The notes: generated by a model not told the origin, from the letters alone. 64,000 nucleotides of DNA from Natrinema sp. CBA1119 (GCF_002572525.1 NZ_PDBS01000001.1:1426001-1490000); one strand, 5' to 3'; positions 35,315-44,633 are shown, numbered from the stretch's first letter. Program-made: numbers and translations.

Positions 35315-35668
35315 TCAGTCCCTGTCGGCGGCCCACTCGAGGAGCGGCTGGAGTCGCCGGCAGAGTTCGTCGCCGTCGTCGGTGAGGTCGTATTCGACGC
35401 GCGGCGGAATCTCGGCATACTGCTCTCGGTCGAGGTAGTCTGCATCGACCAGCTCGTCGAGTCGGGTCGAGAGCGTCGAACTGCTCACGTCGTCGAACGC
35501 GTCCTCGATCTCGCCGTATCGCGCCGGCCCGATCGCACCGACGACGCAGATCAGCTGCATCGCGTACCGGCGGCTGAGCAGTTCCATCAGCCCGTCGAGT
35601 CGGCAGTAGCAGTCGACATCACAGGTCGAATCGGGCGGTTCAAGTCGGTCGTCAGCGGTCTCGGCCAT
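35315..35668 (-). CDS. HxlR-family winged-helix regulator with N-terminal Cys cluster
   Basis: The protein has 117 residues. The HxlR domain has the GLMELLSRRYAMQLICVVGA start, recognition region RYGEIEDAFDDVSSSTLSTRLDEL and wing 'YAEIPPRVEYDLTDDG'. N-terminal Cys residues C16, C20 and C22 (STCDVDCYC) plus C41 (LICVV) could bind metal or react with thiol modifiers. It is divergent from a MerB homologue. Half-sites TACTTCG occur at 35696-35702, over its own promoter, and as an inverted pair at 35719-35737. Confidence 0.9.
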   Translation of the reverse strand: MAETADDRLEPPDSTCDVDCYCRLDGLMELLSRRYAMQLICVVGAIGPARYGEIEDAFDDVSSSTLSTRLDELVDADYLDREQYAEIPPRVEYDLTDDGDELCRRLQPLLEWAADRD

Positions 35669-35695
35669 AGCTTTCGATCACCGCAGCTACTCCGT

Positions 35696-35737
35696 TACTT
35701 CGGACTCGACAGTACAAGTACTTCGCAGATCGAAGTA
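35696..35737. promoter_or_regulatory. Candidate HxlR operators between hxlR and merB
   Basis: TACTTCG occurs at 35696-35702 and again at 35719-35725, the latter forming a perfect inverted repeat with CGAAGTA at 35731-35737 (5-base spacer). The first site overlaps the predicted promoter of the HxlR gene (about 27 bases before its ATG at 35668). The inverted pair lies just before the MerB-like gene (ATG 35745). Confidence 0.6.
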
Positions 35738-35744
35738 TCGGTGT

Positions 35745-36398
35745 ATGACGGAGAAAGCATGCGCGTGTTGCGGAACGGTCGATAGCCGATCGATGGAGAC
35801 GCAGAGCGAGACCCGGCCGTCGGTCGATCGCTGGCTCGGCGAGACGGCCGTGATGGAGACACCCCTCCCCGGCGACGTTCAGACGGCGATGGAGCGGTTC
35901 TTCGGGGACGCGTCGATCACCACCCTCACGGAGTGGGTCACCGAGCTCCGAGAGCGAACCGGCGGCGGCTCGATCGAAATCGACGACCTCTGTCACGCCG
36001 ACGCGGAGACGGGTCACTGGGGCGAACTGGACGGCATCCGCTACGACTTCCAGTGTTTCTACGACGCGGTCGCACTCGCAGAACTGACGTCCGAACCGGT
36101 CGAGATTCGCACCGAGAGCCCGGACGGGTCGGTCGTCGAGGCTCGAGCGACCGGCGACGGCGACGTGACGGCGACGCCGTCAACGGCGGTCGTCTCCTTC
36201 GGCGTCGCGACCGACGGCTCGGCGGCGACGAACGCCGAACCGACGCTCGAGAACGCCTACGCTTCGATTTGTCCAGCAGTCGTTGCGTTTCCGACTCGGA
36301 GCGCGTACGAACAGTGGGCAGCGAAGACGCCGGTCGCAACCGTCGGTATGCCGGTATCGGCCGCGACGGGAGTCGCGACCGGTCTCGTCGACGACTGA
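35745..36398 (+). CDS. Organomercurial lyase (MerB) homologue
   Basis: The protein has 217 residues. In MerB, two Cys and one Asp break the carbon-mercury bond. The matching positions here are C104 and D107 (QCFYDAVAL, equivalent to the C-x-x-D of MerB) and C176 (ASICPAVVAFPTRSAYEQW, equivalent to the second catalytic Cys). An N-terminal CACC at residues 6-9 could be a metal entry site. No mercuric reductase or mercury transporter is visible nearby. Function on organomercury is inferred from residues; another thiol substrate is possible. Confidence 0.85.
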   Translation: MTEKACACCGTVDSRSMETQSETRPSVDRWLGETAVMETPLPGDVQTAMERFFGDASITTLTEWVTELRERTGGGSIEIDDLCHADAETGHWGELDGIRYDFQCFYDAVALAELTSEPVEIRTESPDGSVVEARATGDGDVTATPSTAVVSFGVATDGSAATNAEPTLENAYASICPAVVAFPTRSAYEQWAAKTPVATVGMPVSAATGVATGLVDD

Positions 36399-36417
36399 TC
36401 CCATTTTCCCACCCCAG

Positions 36418-36579
36418 TTATCGCCAGGCCGGCAGCGTCGGTGCGTCGTCCGCCTGCATGGAAAGCCAGGCACCGTCCGCGGAGATATCCGCGATAACGT
36501 ACTCGTCGCTCGCGGCCGTCGAATCGATCGAACCGACGATGGTGTCGTCGGACGTCATGGCGTGGGGGTTCGTCGCCAT
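36418..36579 (-). CDS. Small haloarchaeal protein (DUF7556-like)
   Basis: The 53-residue protein runs from ATG 36579 (MATNPHAMTSDDTIVGSID) and ends WLSMQADDAPTLPAWR. The core 'DEYVIADIS.DGAWLS' is a conserved haloarchaeal signature I know as DUF7556, function unknown. TTTATAT (minus) at 36603-36609 is 27 bases before 36579, which decides between this ATG and the one at 36558. It converges with the MerB homologue. Confidence 0.78.
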   Translation of the reverse strand: MATNPHAMTSDDTIVGSIDSTAASDEYVIADISADGAWLSMQADDAPTLPAWR

Positions 36580-36602
36580 GTTAGTGAGTGACAACCACTG
36601 AC

Positions 36603-36609
36603 ATATAAA
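36603..36609 (-). promoter_or_regulatory. TATA box of DUF7556-like gene
   Basis: TTTATAT on the minus strand is centred 27 bases before the ATG at 36579, predicting a leaderless message. Confidence 0.65.
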
Positions 36610-36682
36610 CTCATCGGATCGAACTGTCCGTTCTCGATACCGATCGGAAATCGGACGGGTTCCCGGCCTCTGAAACACTGGG

Positions 36683-36689
36683 TTTATAC
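36683..36689 (+). promoter_or_regulatory. TATA box of CBS-domain gene
   Basis: TTTATAC is centred about 28 bases before the ATG at 36714, predicting a leaderless message for the CBS-glyS unit. Confidence 0.65.
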
Positions 36690-36713
36690 TCATTTTCGCC
36701 GTACCGTGGAGAT

Positions 36714-37568
36714 ATGAACGTAGCCGACGCGATGACGCCCCGCGAGGACGTGGTAACCGTCGACCTGCCGGGTACCCGAACTGACGTGCTCGAGTACCTG
36801 CAAGAACGATCGTTCTCGTCCGTGCCGGTCGTCGAAGAGACCGACGACGGGCTCAAGTACCGGGGGTTGATCTCCCGGGAGACACTCATCGACCAGCCCG
36901 ACGAGGACCAGCTGGTCATCTTGATGAACGAGGACGTGCCGACGACGACCGCCGAGACGGGCCTTGCGGACGTCGCGCGAACGATGGTCGAGGCGGGCGC
37001 GCGCCGCGTCCCAGTCGTCGATGGGCAGTTCGAGGGGATCGTCACGGTGACGGACGTCATTCACGCGATCGCAACGGGCGATCAGGCGACCGACGGCACC
37101 GTCGAGTCCCACGCCAGCGAGAACGTAAACACGACCTACGAGGGCGCGCCCCTCCCCGTCGCCGAGCGGGAACTCTCGTACGCGAACGTCCCCTACACGA
37201 TCGCACTGGACGACGAGGGCCGGATGAACGGCGTCCTCACGGAAGTCGACATCATCGACGTCGCCCGTATCGTCGAGGGCGAGGAAGAGACGGGCGACAA
37301 CTTCGGCGATCAGGACGACGACTGGTCCTGGGAGGGGATCAAGGCCGTCGGCAGCCGCTATCTCCCCACGCGGGATATCGAGATTCCGACGGGGCCGGTC
37401 CGAGGGTTCATGAGCGACGACATCGTGACGGTCTCGAGCCAGACGACGATTCAGGAGGCTGCACAGCGGATGATCAGCAACGATATCGAACAGATTCCGA
37501 TGGTCTCGGGCGAGGACCTCGCCGGCATCGTCTGCGACGTCGATCTTCTGGAGGCGCTGTATGAGTGA
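36714..37568 (+). CDS. Protein with four CBS motifs
   Basis: This 284-residue protein consists of two Bateman modules: CBS motifs near residues 3-55, 64-120, 127-185 and 222-282 (for example VADAMTPREDVVTV, LADVARTMVEAGARRVPVVDG and VRGFMSDDIVTVSSQTTIQEAAQRM). CBS pairs bind adenosine nucleotides and act as energy or ligand sensors. There is no attached catalytic domain. Its stop overlaps the glyS start by 8 bases, so its synthesis is coupled to that of glycyl-tRNA synthetase. Confidence 0.92.
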   Translation: MNVADAMTPREDVVTVDLPGTRTDVLEYLQERSFSSVPVVEETDDGLKYRGLISRETLIDQPDEDQLVILMNEDVPTTTAETGLADVARTMVEAGARRVPVVDGQFEGIVTVTDVIHAIATGDQATDGTVESHASENVNTTYEGAPLPVAERELSYANVPYTIALDDEGRMNGVLTEVDIIDVARIVEGEEETGDNFGDQDDDWSWEGIKAVGSRYLPTRDIEIPTGPVRGFMSDDIVTVSSQTTIQEAAQRMISNDIEQIPMVSGEDLAGIVCDVDLLEALYE

Positions 37569-39339
37569 CAACGAAAGCGCCGAGGAAAGCGCCGAGGAAC
37601 CGACGAGCGAGAAACTGGTCGAACTGGCCAAACGGCGGGGCTACTTCTTCCAGTCCTCCGGCGCGTACGGCGGCGTCGGCGGCTTCTACACCTTCGGCCC
37701 GCAGGGCGCGGCGCTGAAGGGCAACGTCGAGGACGCCTGGCGCGACCGCTTCGCGCTCGCGGAAGGCAACATGGAGATCGACGCGCCGACGATCATGCCC
37801 GAACCCGTCTTCGAGGCCTCGGGCCATCTGGACGGCTTCGACGACATGCTCGTCGAATGTCCCGAGTGCGGCGAGAGCCACCGCGCGGATCACGTCGTCG
37901 AGGACGAGACGGAGTACGAGGACGCCGAGAGCCTCCCCATCCCCGAAGTCGAGGACGTCATCGCCGAGTACGAACTCGTCTGCCCGAACTGCGGTGCGGG
38001 GCTGGCCGGTCAGGCCGTCGACTCGTTCAATCTGATGTTCGCGACGAACATCGGTCCCGGCGACTCCGATCCAGGCTATCTGCGCCCCGAGACGGCGCAA
38101 GGGATCTTCGTCGAGTTCCCGCGGCTCAAGGAGTACGCGCGCAACCAGCTTCCCTTCGGCGTGACCCAGATCGGCCGTGCCTATCGCAACGAGATCAGCC
38201 CTCGCCGCTCGATCATCCGCACGCGGGAGTTCACGCAGGCCGAACTCGAGTACTTCATCGACCCCGAGGCCGACGAACCGGACCTCTCGAGCGTCGAAGC
38301 CGTCGAGGTCACGCTCTACCCGGCCAGCGAGCAGAACGATGAGGACGGCGAGGCGTTCGAGACGACGATCGGCGAGGCGGTCGAGGAAGGCATCATCACC
38401 GACCAGTGGGTCGCGTACTTCCTCGGCGTCGCGAAGCCGTGGTACGAATCGATCGGCGTCGACATGGACCGATTCCGGTTCCGCCAGCACCTCGCGGGCG
38501 AGCGGGCCCACTACGCCAGCGACTGCTGGGACGCCGAGAGCGAAATCGACGGCAACTGGATCGAGATGGCCGGCTTCGCCCACCGGGGCAACTACGACCT
38601 CTCGAAGCACGCCGAACACTCCGGCGACCGATTCACAATCTTCCGGCAGTACGACGAACCGAAGACTGTCGAGCGCGCCACGGTCGATCCCGACATGAGC
38701 TACCTCGGTCCCGAGTTCGGCGGTGACGCACAGGCCGTGGTCCAGAAGCTCGAGGACCTGGCGGCTCGCGATCGTTCAGCATTCGAGGCGGATCACGTTG
38801 AGATCGATCTCGAGGGCGAGACCCGCGAGATTCCCGTCGCGAAGACCGGCTTCGCGGTCGAGGAGCAGACGGAAGCGGGCGAGCACGTCACCCCCCACGT
38901 CGTCGAACCCTCCTTCGGGGTCGACCGGACCGTCTACACCGTCCTCCACCACGCCTATCGCGAGGACGAGGTCGCCGACGAGGAGCGCACCTTCCTCGAG
39001 CTCGAGCCGGAAGTCGCACCCACGTTCGTCGGCGTCTTCCCGCTCCAGAGCGACGACGAACTCGAGGCCGAAGCCGAAGCGATCGCCGCGGCCCTGCGCG
39101 AGGCGGGGCTGTCGGTCACCTACGACGACTCGGGGAACATCGGTCGGCGCTACCGCCGGCAGGACGAGGTCGGGACGCCGTTTTGCGTGACGGTCGACTA
39201 CGAGAGTATTGAGCAGGAAGACGGCGGTGTCACGGTCCGCGAACGCGACTCGACCGACCAGAAGCGGCTCCCGATCGACGAGCTGCCCGAGACGCTGTCG
39301 GCGATTCGTGCCGGCGACCTCGCGTTCGAGGAGTTGTAG
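37561..39339 (+). CDS. glyS: Glycyl-tRNA synthetase (class II, archaeal type)
   Basis: The 592-residue alpha2-type enzyme attaches glycine to tRNA-Gly. The N-terminal start 'KLVELAKRRGYFFQSSGAYGG' is family-typical. Motif 2 is FGVTQIGRAYRNEISPRRSIIRTREFTQAE near residues 198-228, and motif 3 is GVDRTVYTVLHHAYRED near 455. A zinc region has CPECGESH and CPNCG near 100-145. The C-terminal anticodon-binding domain starts near 480 (APTFVGVFPLQSDDELEAEA). It follows the CBS gene with an 8-base overlap. Confidence 0.97.
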   Translation: MSDNESAEESAEEPTSEKLVELAKRRGYFFQSSGAYGGVGGFYTFGPQGAALKGNVEDAWRDRFALAEGNMEIDAPTIMPEPVFEASGHLDGFDDMLVECPECGESHRADHVVEDETEYEDAESLPIPEVEDVIAEYELVCPNCGAGLAGQAVDSFNLMFATNIGPGDSDPGYLRPETAQGIFVEFPRLKEYARNQLPFGVTQIGRAYRNEISPRRSIIRTREFTQAELEYFIDPEADEPDLSSVEAVEVTLYPASEQNDEDGEAFETTIGEAVEEGIITDQWVAYFLGVAKPWYESIGVDMDRFRFRQHLAGERAHYASDCWDAESEIDGNWIEMAGFAHRGNYDLSKHAEHSGDRFTIFRQYDEPKTVERATVDPDMSYLGPEFGGDAQAVVQKLEDLAARDRSAFEADHVEIDLEGETREIPVAKTGFAVEEQTEAGEHVTPHVVEPSFGVDRTVYTVLHHAYREDEVADEERTFLELEPEVAPTFVGVFPLQSDDELEAEAEAIAAALREAGLSVTYDDSGNIGRRYRRQDEVGTPFCVTVDYESIEQEDGGVTVRERDSTDQKRLPIDELPETLSAIRAGDLAFEEL

Positions 39340-39376
39340 GGAGTCGTCAAGGCTGGCAATACGTAATTCCCACTGC

Positions 39377-39513
39377 ACCCGCGAGCGAACCCGAAGGGTG
39401 AGCGAGCGGGCCGACGACTGATCCGGAGTGAGCGAAGCGAACGGAGGGGAAGGAGGAGGCTTTTGATCAACCTTTTACCGAGCGACCGAAGGGAGCGCAG
39501 GGTAAAAGGTTGG
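39377..39513. repeat. Intergenic repeat family 1, copy B
   Basis: This copy matches 23393-23586, without the extra hairpin block. Its terminal stem arms are 39468-39478 (CAACCTTTTAC) and 39502-39512 (GTAAAAGGTTG). Relative to copy A, two base pairs changed from G-C to A-T with both partners altered, so pairing is kept. Confidence 0.85.
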
Positions 39514-39558
39514 AATTGATCGACGGACTGAAGGTCACCTCCCCCGAGGCACGAAGTG

Positions 39559-40143
39559 ATGGCTGACGAACTGAAGCGGCGACTCGTCCACGCCAGTGGC
39601 TCCGGGTTGGTCGCCCTCTACTTGCTCGCCGACTATCTCGAGGCCGGGCTCACGTGGCCCCGATTCAAGGTTCTCATGGTCGCCATCGCGACCGGCGCGC
39701 TCGTCCTCGAGTTCCTGCGGCTTCGGATCGGACTCGACTGGCGACTCTACGACGTGCTGACTCGCGAGTACGAGCAGGACAATCCCGCCGGCTACGCCCT
39801 GTACATGATCAGCATGGCTATCGTCGTCGTGATCTTCCAGCAGGATATCGCCCTCCCCGCGATGTTGATGCTCTCGCTCGGCGATCCGATCAGCGGAGCC
39901 GTCTCGGACAACACCCTCCAGCGGGTCAAGCCGCCGAAGGTACTCATCACGATGTTCCTCGTCTCGACGGTTATCGCGATCCCGTTCCTCCCGATCGGCG
40001 TGGCGCTGGTCGCCGCCCTGGGCGCGACCCTCGCCGACGGCGTCACCCTCGAGATCCGCACCTACATCATCGACGACAACCTGACGATACCGATCTACGC
40101 GGCCTGTCTGGCGTGGGTGGCCCTCGAGTTCGTGCCGTTGTGA
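39559..40143 (+). CDS. Dolichol kinase-like membrane protein (CTP:lipid transferase family)
   Basis: The 194-residue membrane protein starts MADELKRRLVHASGSGLVALY. Its five to six helices and the motif LSLGDPISGAVSDNTLQR followed by KVLITMFLV fit the SEC59/dolichol kinase and phosphatidate cytidylyltransferase-like group, which phosphorylate polyprenols or make CDP-lipids. The R-[KR]-x-x-H feature near the N-terminus (RRLVHASGSG) is typical. The lipid may be a dolichol for N-glycosylation; this is inference. The ATG at 39559 is preferred over the GTG at 39556. Confidence 0.85.
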   Translation: MADELKRRLVHASGSGLVALYLLADYLEAGLTWPRFKVLMVAIATGALVLEFLRLRIGLDWRLYDVLTREYEQDNPAGYALYMISMAIVVVIFQQDIALPAMLMLSLGDPISGAVSDNTLQRVKPPKVLITMFLVSTVIAIPFLPIGVALVAALGATLADGVTLEIRTYIIDDNLTIPIYAACLAWVALEFVPL

Positions 40144-40243
40144 CCGCGCGAGCTGCCGACGGCGACGACGGCGGCAGTGACCGGTTCCGATATCGGCAAG
40201 GTCGTACCGTTCTGGGTCGCTCAAGACCGTCACCGACGAAAGG

Positions 40244-41476
40244 GTGAATCAATACGTGTCTCCCCCGGAAACGACGAATCGACTGTCGATCGTGCGGTCC
40301 TTCCTGACGGACAGTCGCGGCGATATTCTGGTCGCCGTCGCCGCCGGCTGGTTCCTCTCGATCGGCGTCCGTCTGGCCTACCCCGTTCTGTTGCCCTATC
40401 TTCGAGAATCGTACGGACTCGACCTGACCACGGCCGGGCTCCTGTTGACCGCGCTCTGGCTCTGTTACGCGCTGGGGCAGCTCCCGGGCGGTCTGCTCGC
40501 CGACCGGTTCGGTGAGGGAAACATCCTCGTCGCGAGTACCCTGATCTCGGCAGTGACGCTCGGACTCGTCGCCGTCGCCGGCTCCGCGCCGGTGGTATAC
40601 CTCGCGACCGGGGCGTTTGGCTTCGGAACGGCGCTGTACGGCGTCGCCCGTTTCACGACGCTCTCGGACGTCTACCCCGACAACGACGGCACCGCGATCG
40701 GCGTGACGATGGCGGCGGGACAGGTCGGAAACACGCTCTTGCCGCTCGCGGCCGGCGGAATCGCTTCGGCGTTCGCCTGGCAGTACGGCTTCGGCCTCGC
40801 CGTCCCCGCCTTCGCACTCGTGGCGGTCGGCCTCTGGGTCGTCGTTCCCGCACGCACCTCCGGCGCGACCAGCGCCGTCGACAGCGTCTCCCTCGAGACG
40901 GTCCGGTACGTCCTCTCGGAGCTGCGCCGACCCGAGATCGTTACCGTGACCGCGATCCAGATCCTGACCTACTGCGTCTGGCAGGCCTTTACGGGCTTCT
41001 ATCCGACCTATCTGATCCAGATCAAGGGCTTTTCCCAGGGCGTCGCCACCGGGCTCTTCAGCGCGTTCTTCGCGATGGGGATCCTCGTCCAGCCGCTGAC
41101 GGGCCAGCTGTACGACCGATTCGGGATCCGGAAATCGCTCCCGCCCGTACTGGGCGTCGTCGTGGTCTCGCTGGTCGCGTTGCCGTTCCTCGAGGGGTTC
41201 TGGCCGATCGTCGTCGGCACGGTCTTCCTCTCGAGCATCCTCGGATACGGGACGATCACCCTGCCGTACATGACCTCGGCGTTCCCGGCGGACATGAAGG
41301 GGACGGGACTGGGCTTCCTGCGGACCGTCTACATGACCATCGGCGCGATCAGTCCGGTCCTGTTCGGCGCGCTCGCCGACCGGGGATTCTTCGACGAGGC
41401 ATACCTGATACTTGCCGGGTTCGTCGCCGTCGCGGTGGTGTTGACCCAGTGGCTGCCCGAGCTGTCAGAGCAGTGA
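40244..41476 (+). CDS. MFS transporter
   Basis: This is a 410-residue twelve-helix major facilitator superfamily member. The signature between helices 2 and 3 reads QLPGGLLADRFGEGN (about residues 79-93), and the equivalent in the second half is QPLTGQLYDRFGIRKS. The start is a GTG at 40244; a GTG at 40256 is also possible. Substrate is unknown; the type resembles nitrate/nitrite- or cyanate-like and drug families. It is not linked to a metabolic operon here. Confidence 0.93.
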   Translation: MNQYVSPPETTNRLSIVRSFLTDSRGDILVAVAAGWFLSIGVRLAYPVLLPYLRESYGLDLTTAGLLLTALWLCYALGQLPGGLLADRFGEGNILVASTLISAVTLGLVAVAGSAPVVYLATGAFGFGTALYGVARFTTLSDVYPDNDGTAIGVTMAAGQVGNTLLPLAAGGIASAFAWQYGFGLAVPAFALVAVGLWVVVPARTSGATSAVDSVSLETVRYVLSELRRPEIVTVTAIQILTYCVWQAFTGFYPTYLIQIKGFSQGVATGLFSAFFAMGILVQPLTGQLYDRFGIRKSLPPVLGVVVVSLVALPFLEGFWPIVVGTVFLSSILGYGTITLPYMTSAFPADMKGTGLGFLRTVYMTIGAISPVLFGALADRGFFDEAYLILAGFVAVAVVLTQWLPELSEQ

Positions 41477-41531
41477 TCCCTCGCGTCGGCCTTCTGAGAC
41501 TCGAGGCCGGAGTCACATCGTTCTCACGTCC

Positions 41532-42032
41532 TCACGCGTTCAGCCGCCAGAGTTCGAAATTGAGCGCGGCCGCGAATGTTACCCACGCGAGATACGGCAC
41601 GAGCAGGGCCGCAGCGCGGCGGTCGACCCGCCGAAACGCGAGGATCGTCCCGGCGACGAGCACCCAGAGCGTGACGATGATTCCCAGCGCGACCAGCGGT
41701 GCCTCGAGCGTGAAAAACGCGGGCGTCCAGACCACGTTGAACAGCATTTGCACGGCGAACAGCCCGAGTGCGAGTCGCCGACCGGCGGCGTCGCTGCGCC
41801 AGACCAGCCACAGCGCAACGCCGAGCAGGGTAAACAGCAGCGTCCAGACGACCGGAAACGCGATTCCAGGCGGGTAGAACCAGGGTTTCTCGAGGCTTCG
41901 AAACCAGGCCGTTTCGGGCGAGGAGAACACGCCCGGTAGCCCGCCGACGAGATTGATCAGCAGGACGAAGGCGACGGCGGTCAGAATCGACTTCCCGTCC
42001 GGAAGGCGCTGGGATATCGATCGGGTCACCAT
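41532..42032 (-). CDS. tspO: TspO/MBR family protein
   Basis: The 166-residue protein has five membrane helices with family residues PWFYPPGIAFPVVWTLLF near 49-66 and NVVWTPAFF near 98-106, and ends with LNFELWRLN. TspO proteins bind porphyrins and act in stress or light responses. GTATAAAC (minus) at 42055-42062 is 27 bases before the ATG, so the message is probably leaderless. Confidence 0.93.
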   Translation of the reverse strand: MVTRSISQRLPDGKSILTAVAFVLLINLVGGLPGVFSSPETAWFRSLEKPWFYPPGIAFPVVWTLLFTLLGVALWLVWRSDAAGRRLALGLFAVQMLFNVVWTPAFFTLEAPLVALGIIVTLWVLVAGTILAFRRVDRRAAALLVPYLAWVTFAAALNFELWRLNA

Positions 42033-42054
42033 ACGCGCTCTATGTCACCTGCAG

Positions 42055-42062
42055 GTTTATAC
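42055..42062 (-). promoter_or_regulatory. TATA box of tspO
   Basis: GTATAAAC on the minus strand is centred 27 bases upstream of the ATG at 42032, as expected for a leaderless archaeal message. Confidence 0.6.
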
Positions 42063-42163
42063 CGCCGACCCGCCGCGGCCCGGTGACACTGCCGGTGCAC
42101 TCGCGGGACCACTTTCACCCCGGTACGGGAACCCTTATTCGCGGCGGCGATGAACGGCCGGTA

Positions 42164-44614
42164 ATGGCAACGACGGACGAGGAGATCGCGTCTATCGAGC
42201 ATCCGCTGCTCGAGCCCGAGTTCCTCGAGCGCCGACTCTATCAGCTGAAACTCGCGGGCACGGCCGCAAACTACCACACGCTCGTCTGTCTCCCGACGGG
42301 ACTCGGGAAGACGACGGTCAGCTTGCTCGTGACGGCACGGCGACTCGAGGAGGTCGGCGGCAAGTCGCTGATGCTCGCGCCGACGAAACCACTCGTCCAG
42401 CAGCACGCGGATTTTTACCGGGAAGCGCTGCAGATACCGGATGAGGAAATCGTCGTCTTCACCGGCGACGTGAGTCCGGACGACCGCGCCGAGATGTGGG
42501 AGTCGGCGACGGTCGTCATGGCGACCCCGCAGGTGATCGAGAACGACCTCGTCGGGAGTCGAGTTTCGCTCGCGGACGTGACCCACATCACCTTCGACGA
42601 GTGCCACCGCGCGACCGGCGACTACGCCTACAACTACATCGCCGAGCGCTACCACGCCGACGCGAAGCGACCGCTTGTTACCGGAATGTCTGCTTCGCCC
42701 GGCGGCGACGAGGAGGCCATCCTCGAGGTCTGTGAGAACCTCGGGTTGGATGAAGTCGAGGTAATGACCGAGGAGGACGCCGACGTCGAGGAGTTCACCC
42801 ACGACACCGAAGTCGAGTGGGAGCGCATCGACCTCCCCGAGGAAGTCCTCGAGATCCGGGACGCCCTGAACGAGGTCATCAAAGAACGTCTCGAGAAGCT
42901 CAAGGAACTGGGCGTCGCGAGTTCGACCCAGCCCGACCAGTCCCAGAAGGACCTGAATCGGATGCGAGCGGAGTTACAGGAACTGATCAACAACGACCAG
43001 TCGGAGGGGTTCGAGGGGATGTCGGTTCATGCGGAAGTGATGAAGCTCCGGCAGGCCGTCACCCTCGTGGAGACCCAGAGCGTCGAGGCCCTCTGTCGGT
43101 ATTTCGATCGCCAGCGCAATCAGGCGCGGTCGTCCGGCGCGTCGAAGGCGAGCCAGCGAATGGTCTCGGACCCGCGTGTACGCGAGGCCATGCGCAAGGC
43201 CGAGAGCTTCGACGAGATCCACCCCAAGTACAGCAAGACTCGCATGCTGCTCGCCGAGACGCTGGGGCTCGAGGGCGGCGAGCGGGTGATCGTCTTCACC
43301 GAGTCCCGCGACACGGCGGAGGCGCTCACCGAGTTCCTGTGCGAGAGCTTCGACGCGAAGCGGTTCGTCGGACAGGGCGATCGCGAGGGCTCCGACGGGA
43401 TGACCCAGAAACAACAACAGGAAGTACTGGACGAGTTCCGGGCGGGCGAGTTCGAGGTACTCGTCTCCACCTCGGTCGCCGAGGAGGGGCTGGACGTCCC
43501 GGAGGTCGACCTCGTGCTCTTCTACGAACCCGTCCCGACCGCGATCCGGTCGATTCAGCGGAAGGGGCGGACCGGTCGCCAGTCCGAGGGCCGCGTCGTC
43601 GTCCTCATGGCCGAGGACACCCGCGACGAGGCCTACTTCTGGATCTCCCGGCGCCGCGAGAAGGAGATGGAGTCCGAACTCCGCGACCTCAAGGGGATGG
43701 CCGACGACCTCGCGGACGAACTCGACGACTCCCAGCAATCGCTGGCCGATTTCGAGGCGTCCGGCGAGAGCGAAGCGAAAGTGGACGAATGCGTCGCTGA
43801 CCCCGACGCAGTCGGTGGGTCTTCCAGCGGAAGCGAGGGGGTTGCGGGACAGCCCGGATTGCAGGAGTTCGGGCCCGAGAACTCGGAAGCGAGTAGCGAT
43901 GACGATGACGGAGACGACTCCGAGGGCGAGGTCGAAACCCACGAACCGCACGCCGAGGGCGAGACGGTCGCGGTCGTCGCCGACCAGCGCGAGATGGACG
44001 CGAACATCGCCCGCGATCTCTCGCGACGCGAGGAGTACGAGATCAGCCTCGAGACGCTTTCCGTCGGCGACTACGTCCTGTCGGATCGCGTCGTCGTCGA
44101 GCGCAAGTCCGTCGCTGATTTCGTCGACTCCCTGGTCGGGGGTGACAGATCCGTCTTCGAGCAGGTCGGCGCGATGGCTCGCCACTACTCGCGGCCGATC
44201 GTCGTCGTCGAGGGCGAGGGGCTGTACGAACAGCGGGACGTCCACCCGAACGCGATCAGGGGGGCGCTCTCGAGTCTCGCCGTCGACTTCGGTGCGAGCG
44301 TGTTGCGGACCGAAAGCGAAGACGACACGACCGAACTGCTGGCAGTGATCGCCGGCCGGGAACAGTCGACCGCCGACCGGGAGGTGTCGGTCCACGGCGA
44401 GAAGGGGACCAAGACCCTGAGCGAGCAACAGGAGTACGTCGTCGCCTCGATCGCCGAGATCGGTCCCGTCACTGCACGGTCGCTGCTCGAGGAGTTCGGC
44501 ACGGTCGAAGGTGTGATGATCGCGACGGAAGACGAGTTACAGGCGGCCGACGGCGTCGGGCGGGTAACCGCCGAGCGGATTCGGGAGGTTATCGGCAGCG
44601 ACTACACTGGCTGA
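42164..44614 (+). CDS. hef: Hef: SF2 helicase with XPF/ERCC4 nuclease domain
   Basis: The 816-residue protein acts on stalled forks and crossovers. It has Walker A LPTGLGKTT near residue 44, Walker B FDECHRA near 143 and motif VI IQRKGRTGR near 468. The N-terminal helicase spans about residues 1-500. A low-complexity acidic linker follows (~560-600). The nuclease motif, VGDYVLSDRVVVERKSVADFV, is near 635-655 (GDXnERKX3D). Tandem HhH repeats form the C-terminus (GPVTARSLLEEFG, DGVGRVTAERI). The ATG at 42164 is preferred over the upstream frame because a TTATTC element is about 30 bases before it. Confidence 0.97.
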   Translation: MATTDEEIASIEHPLLEPEFLERRLYQLKLAGTAANYHTLVCLPTGLGKTTVSLLVTARRLEEVGGKSLMLAPTKPLVQQHADFYREALQIPDEEIVVFTGDVSPDDRAEMWESATVVMATPQVIENDLVGSRVSLADVTHITFDECHRATGDYAYNYIAERYHADAKRPLVTGMSASPGGDEEAILEVCENLGLDEVEVMTEEDADVEEFTHDTEVEWERIDLPEEVLEIRDALNEVIKERLEKLKELGVASSTQPDQSQKDLNRMRAELQELINNDQSEGFEGMSVHAEVMKLRQAVTLVETQSVEALCRYFDRQRNQARSSGASKASQRMVSDPRVREAMRKAESFDEIHPKYSKTRMLLAETLGLEGGERVIVFTESRDTAEALTEFLCESFDAKRFVGQGDREGSDGMTQKQQQEVLDEFRAGEFEVLVSTSVAEEGLDVPEVDLVLFYEPVPTAIRSIQRKGRTGRQSEGRVVVLMAEDTRDEAYFWISRRREKEMESELRDLKGMADDLADELDDSQQSLADFEASGESEAKVDECVADPDAVGGSSSGSEGVAGQPGLQEFGPENSEASSDDDDGDDSEGEVETHEPHAEGETVAVVADQREMDANIARDLSRREEYEISLETLSVGDYVLSDRVVVERKSVADFVDSLVGGDRSVFEQVGAMARHYSRPIVVVEGEGLYEQRDVHPNAIRGALSSLAVDFGASVLRTESEDDTTELLAVIAGREQSTADREVSVHGEKGTKTLSEQQEYVVASIAEIGPVTARSLLEEFGTVEGVMIATEDELQAADGVGRVTAERIREVIGSDYTG

Positions 44615-44633
44615 GTCCGACTCGGCCCGCGGC

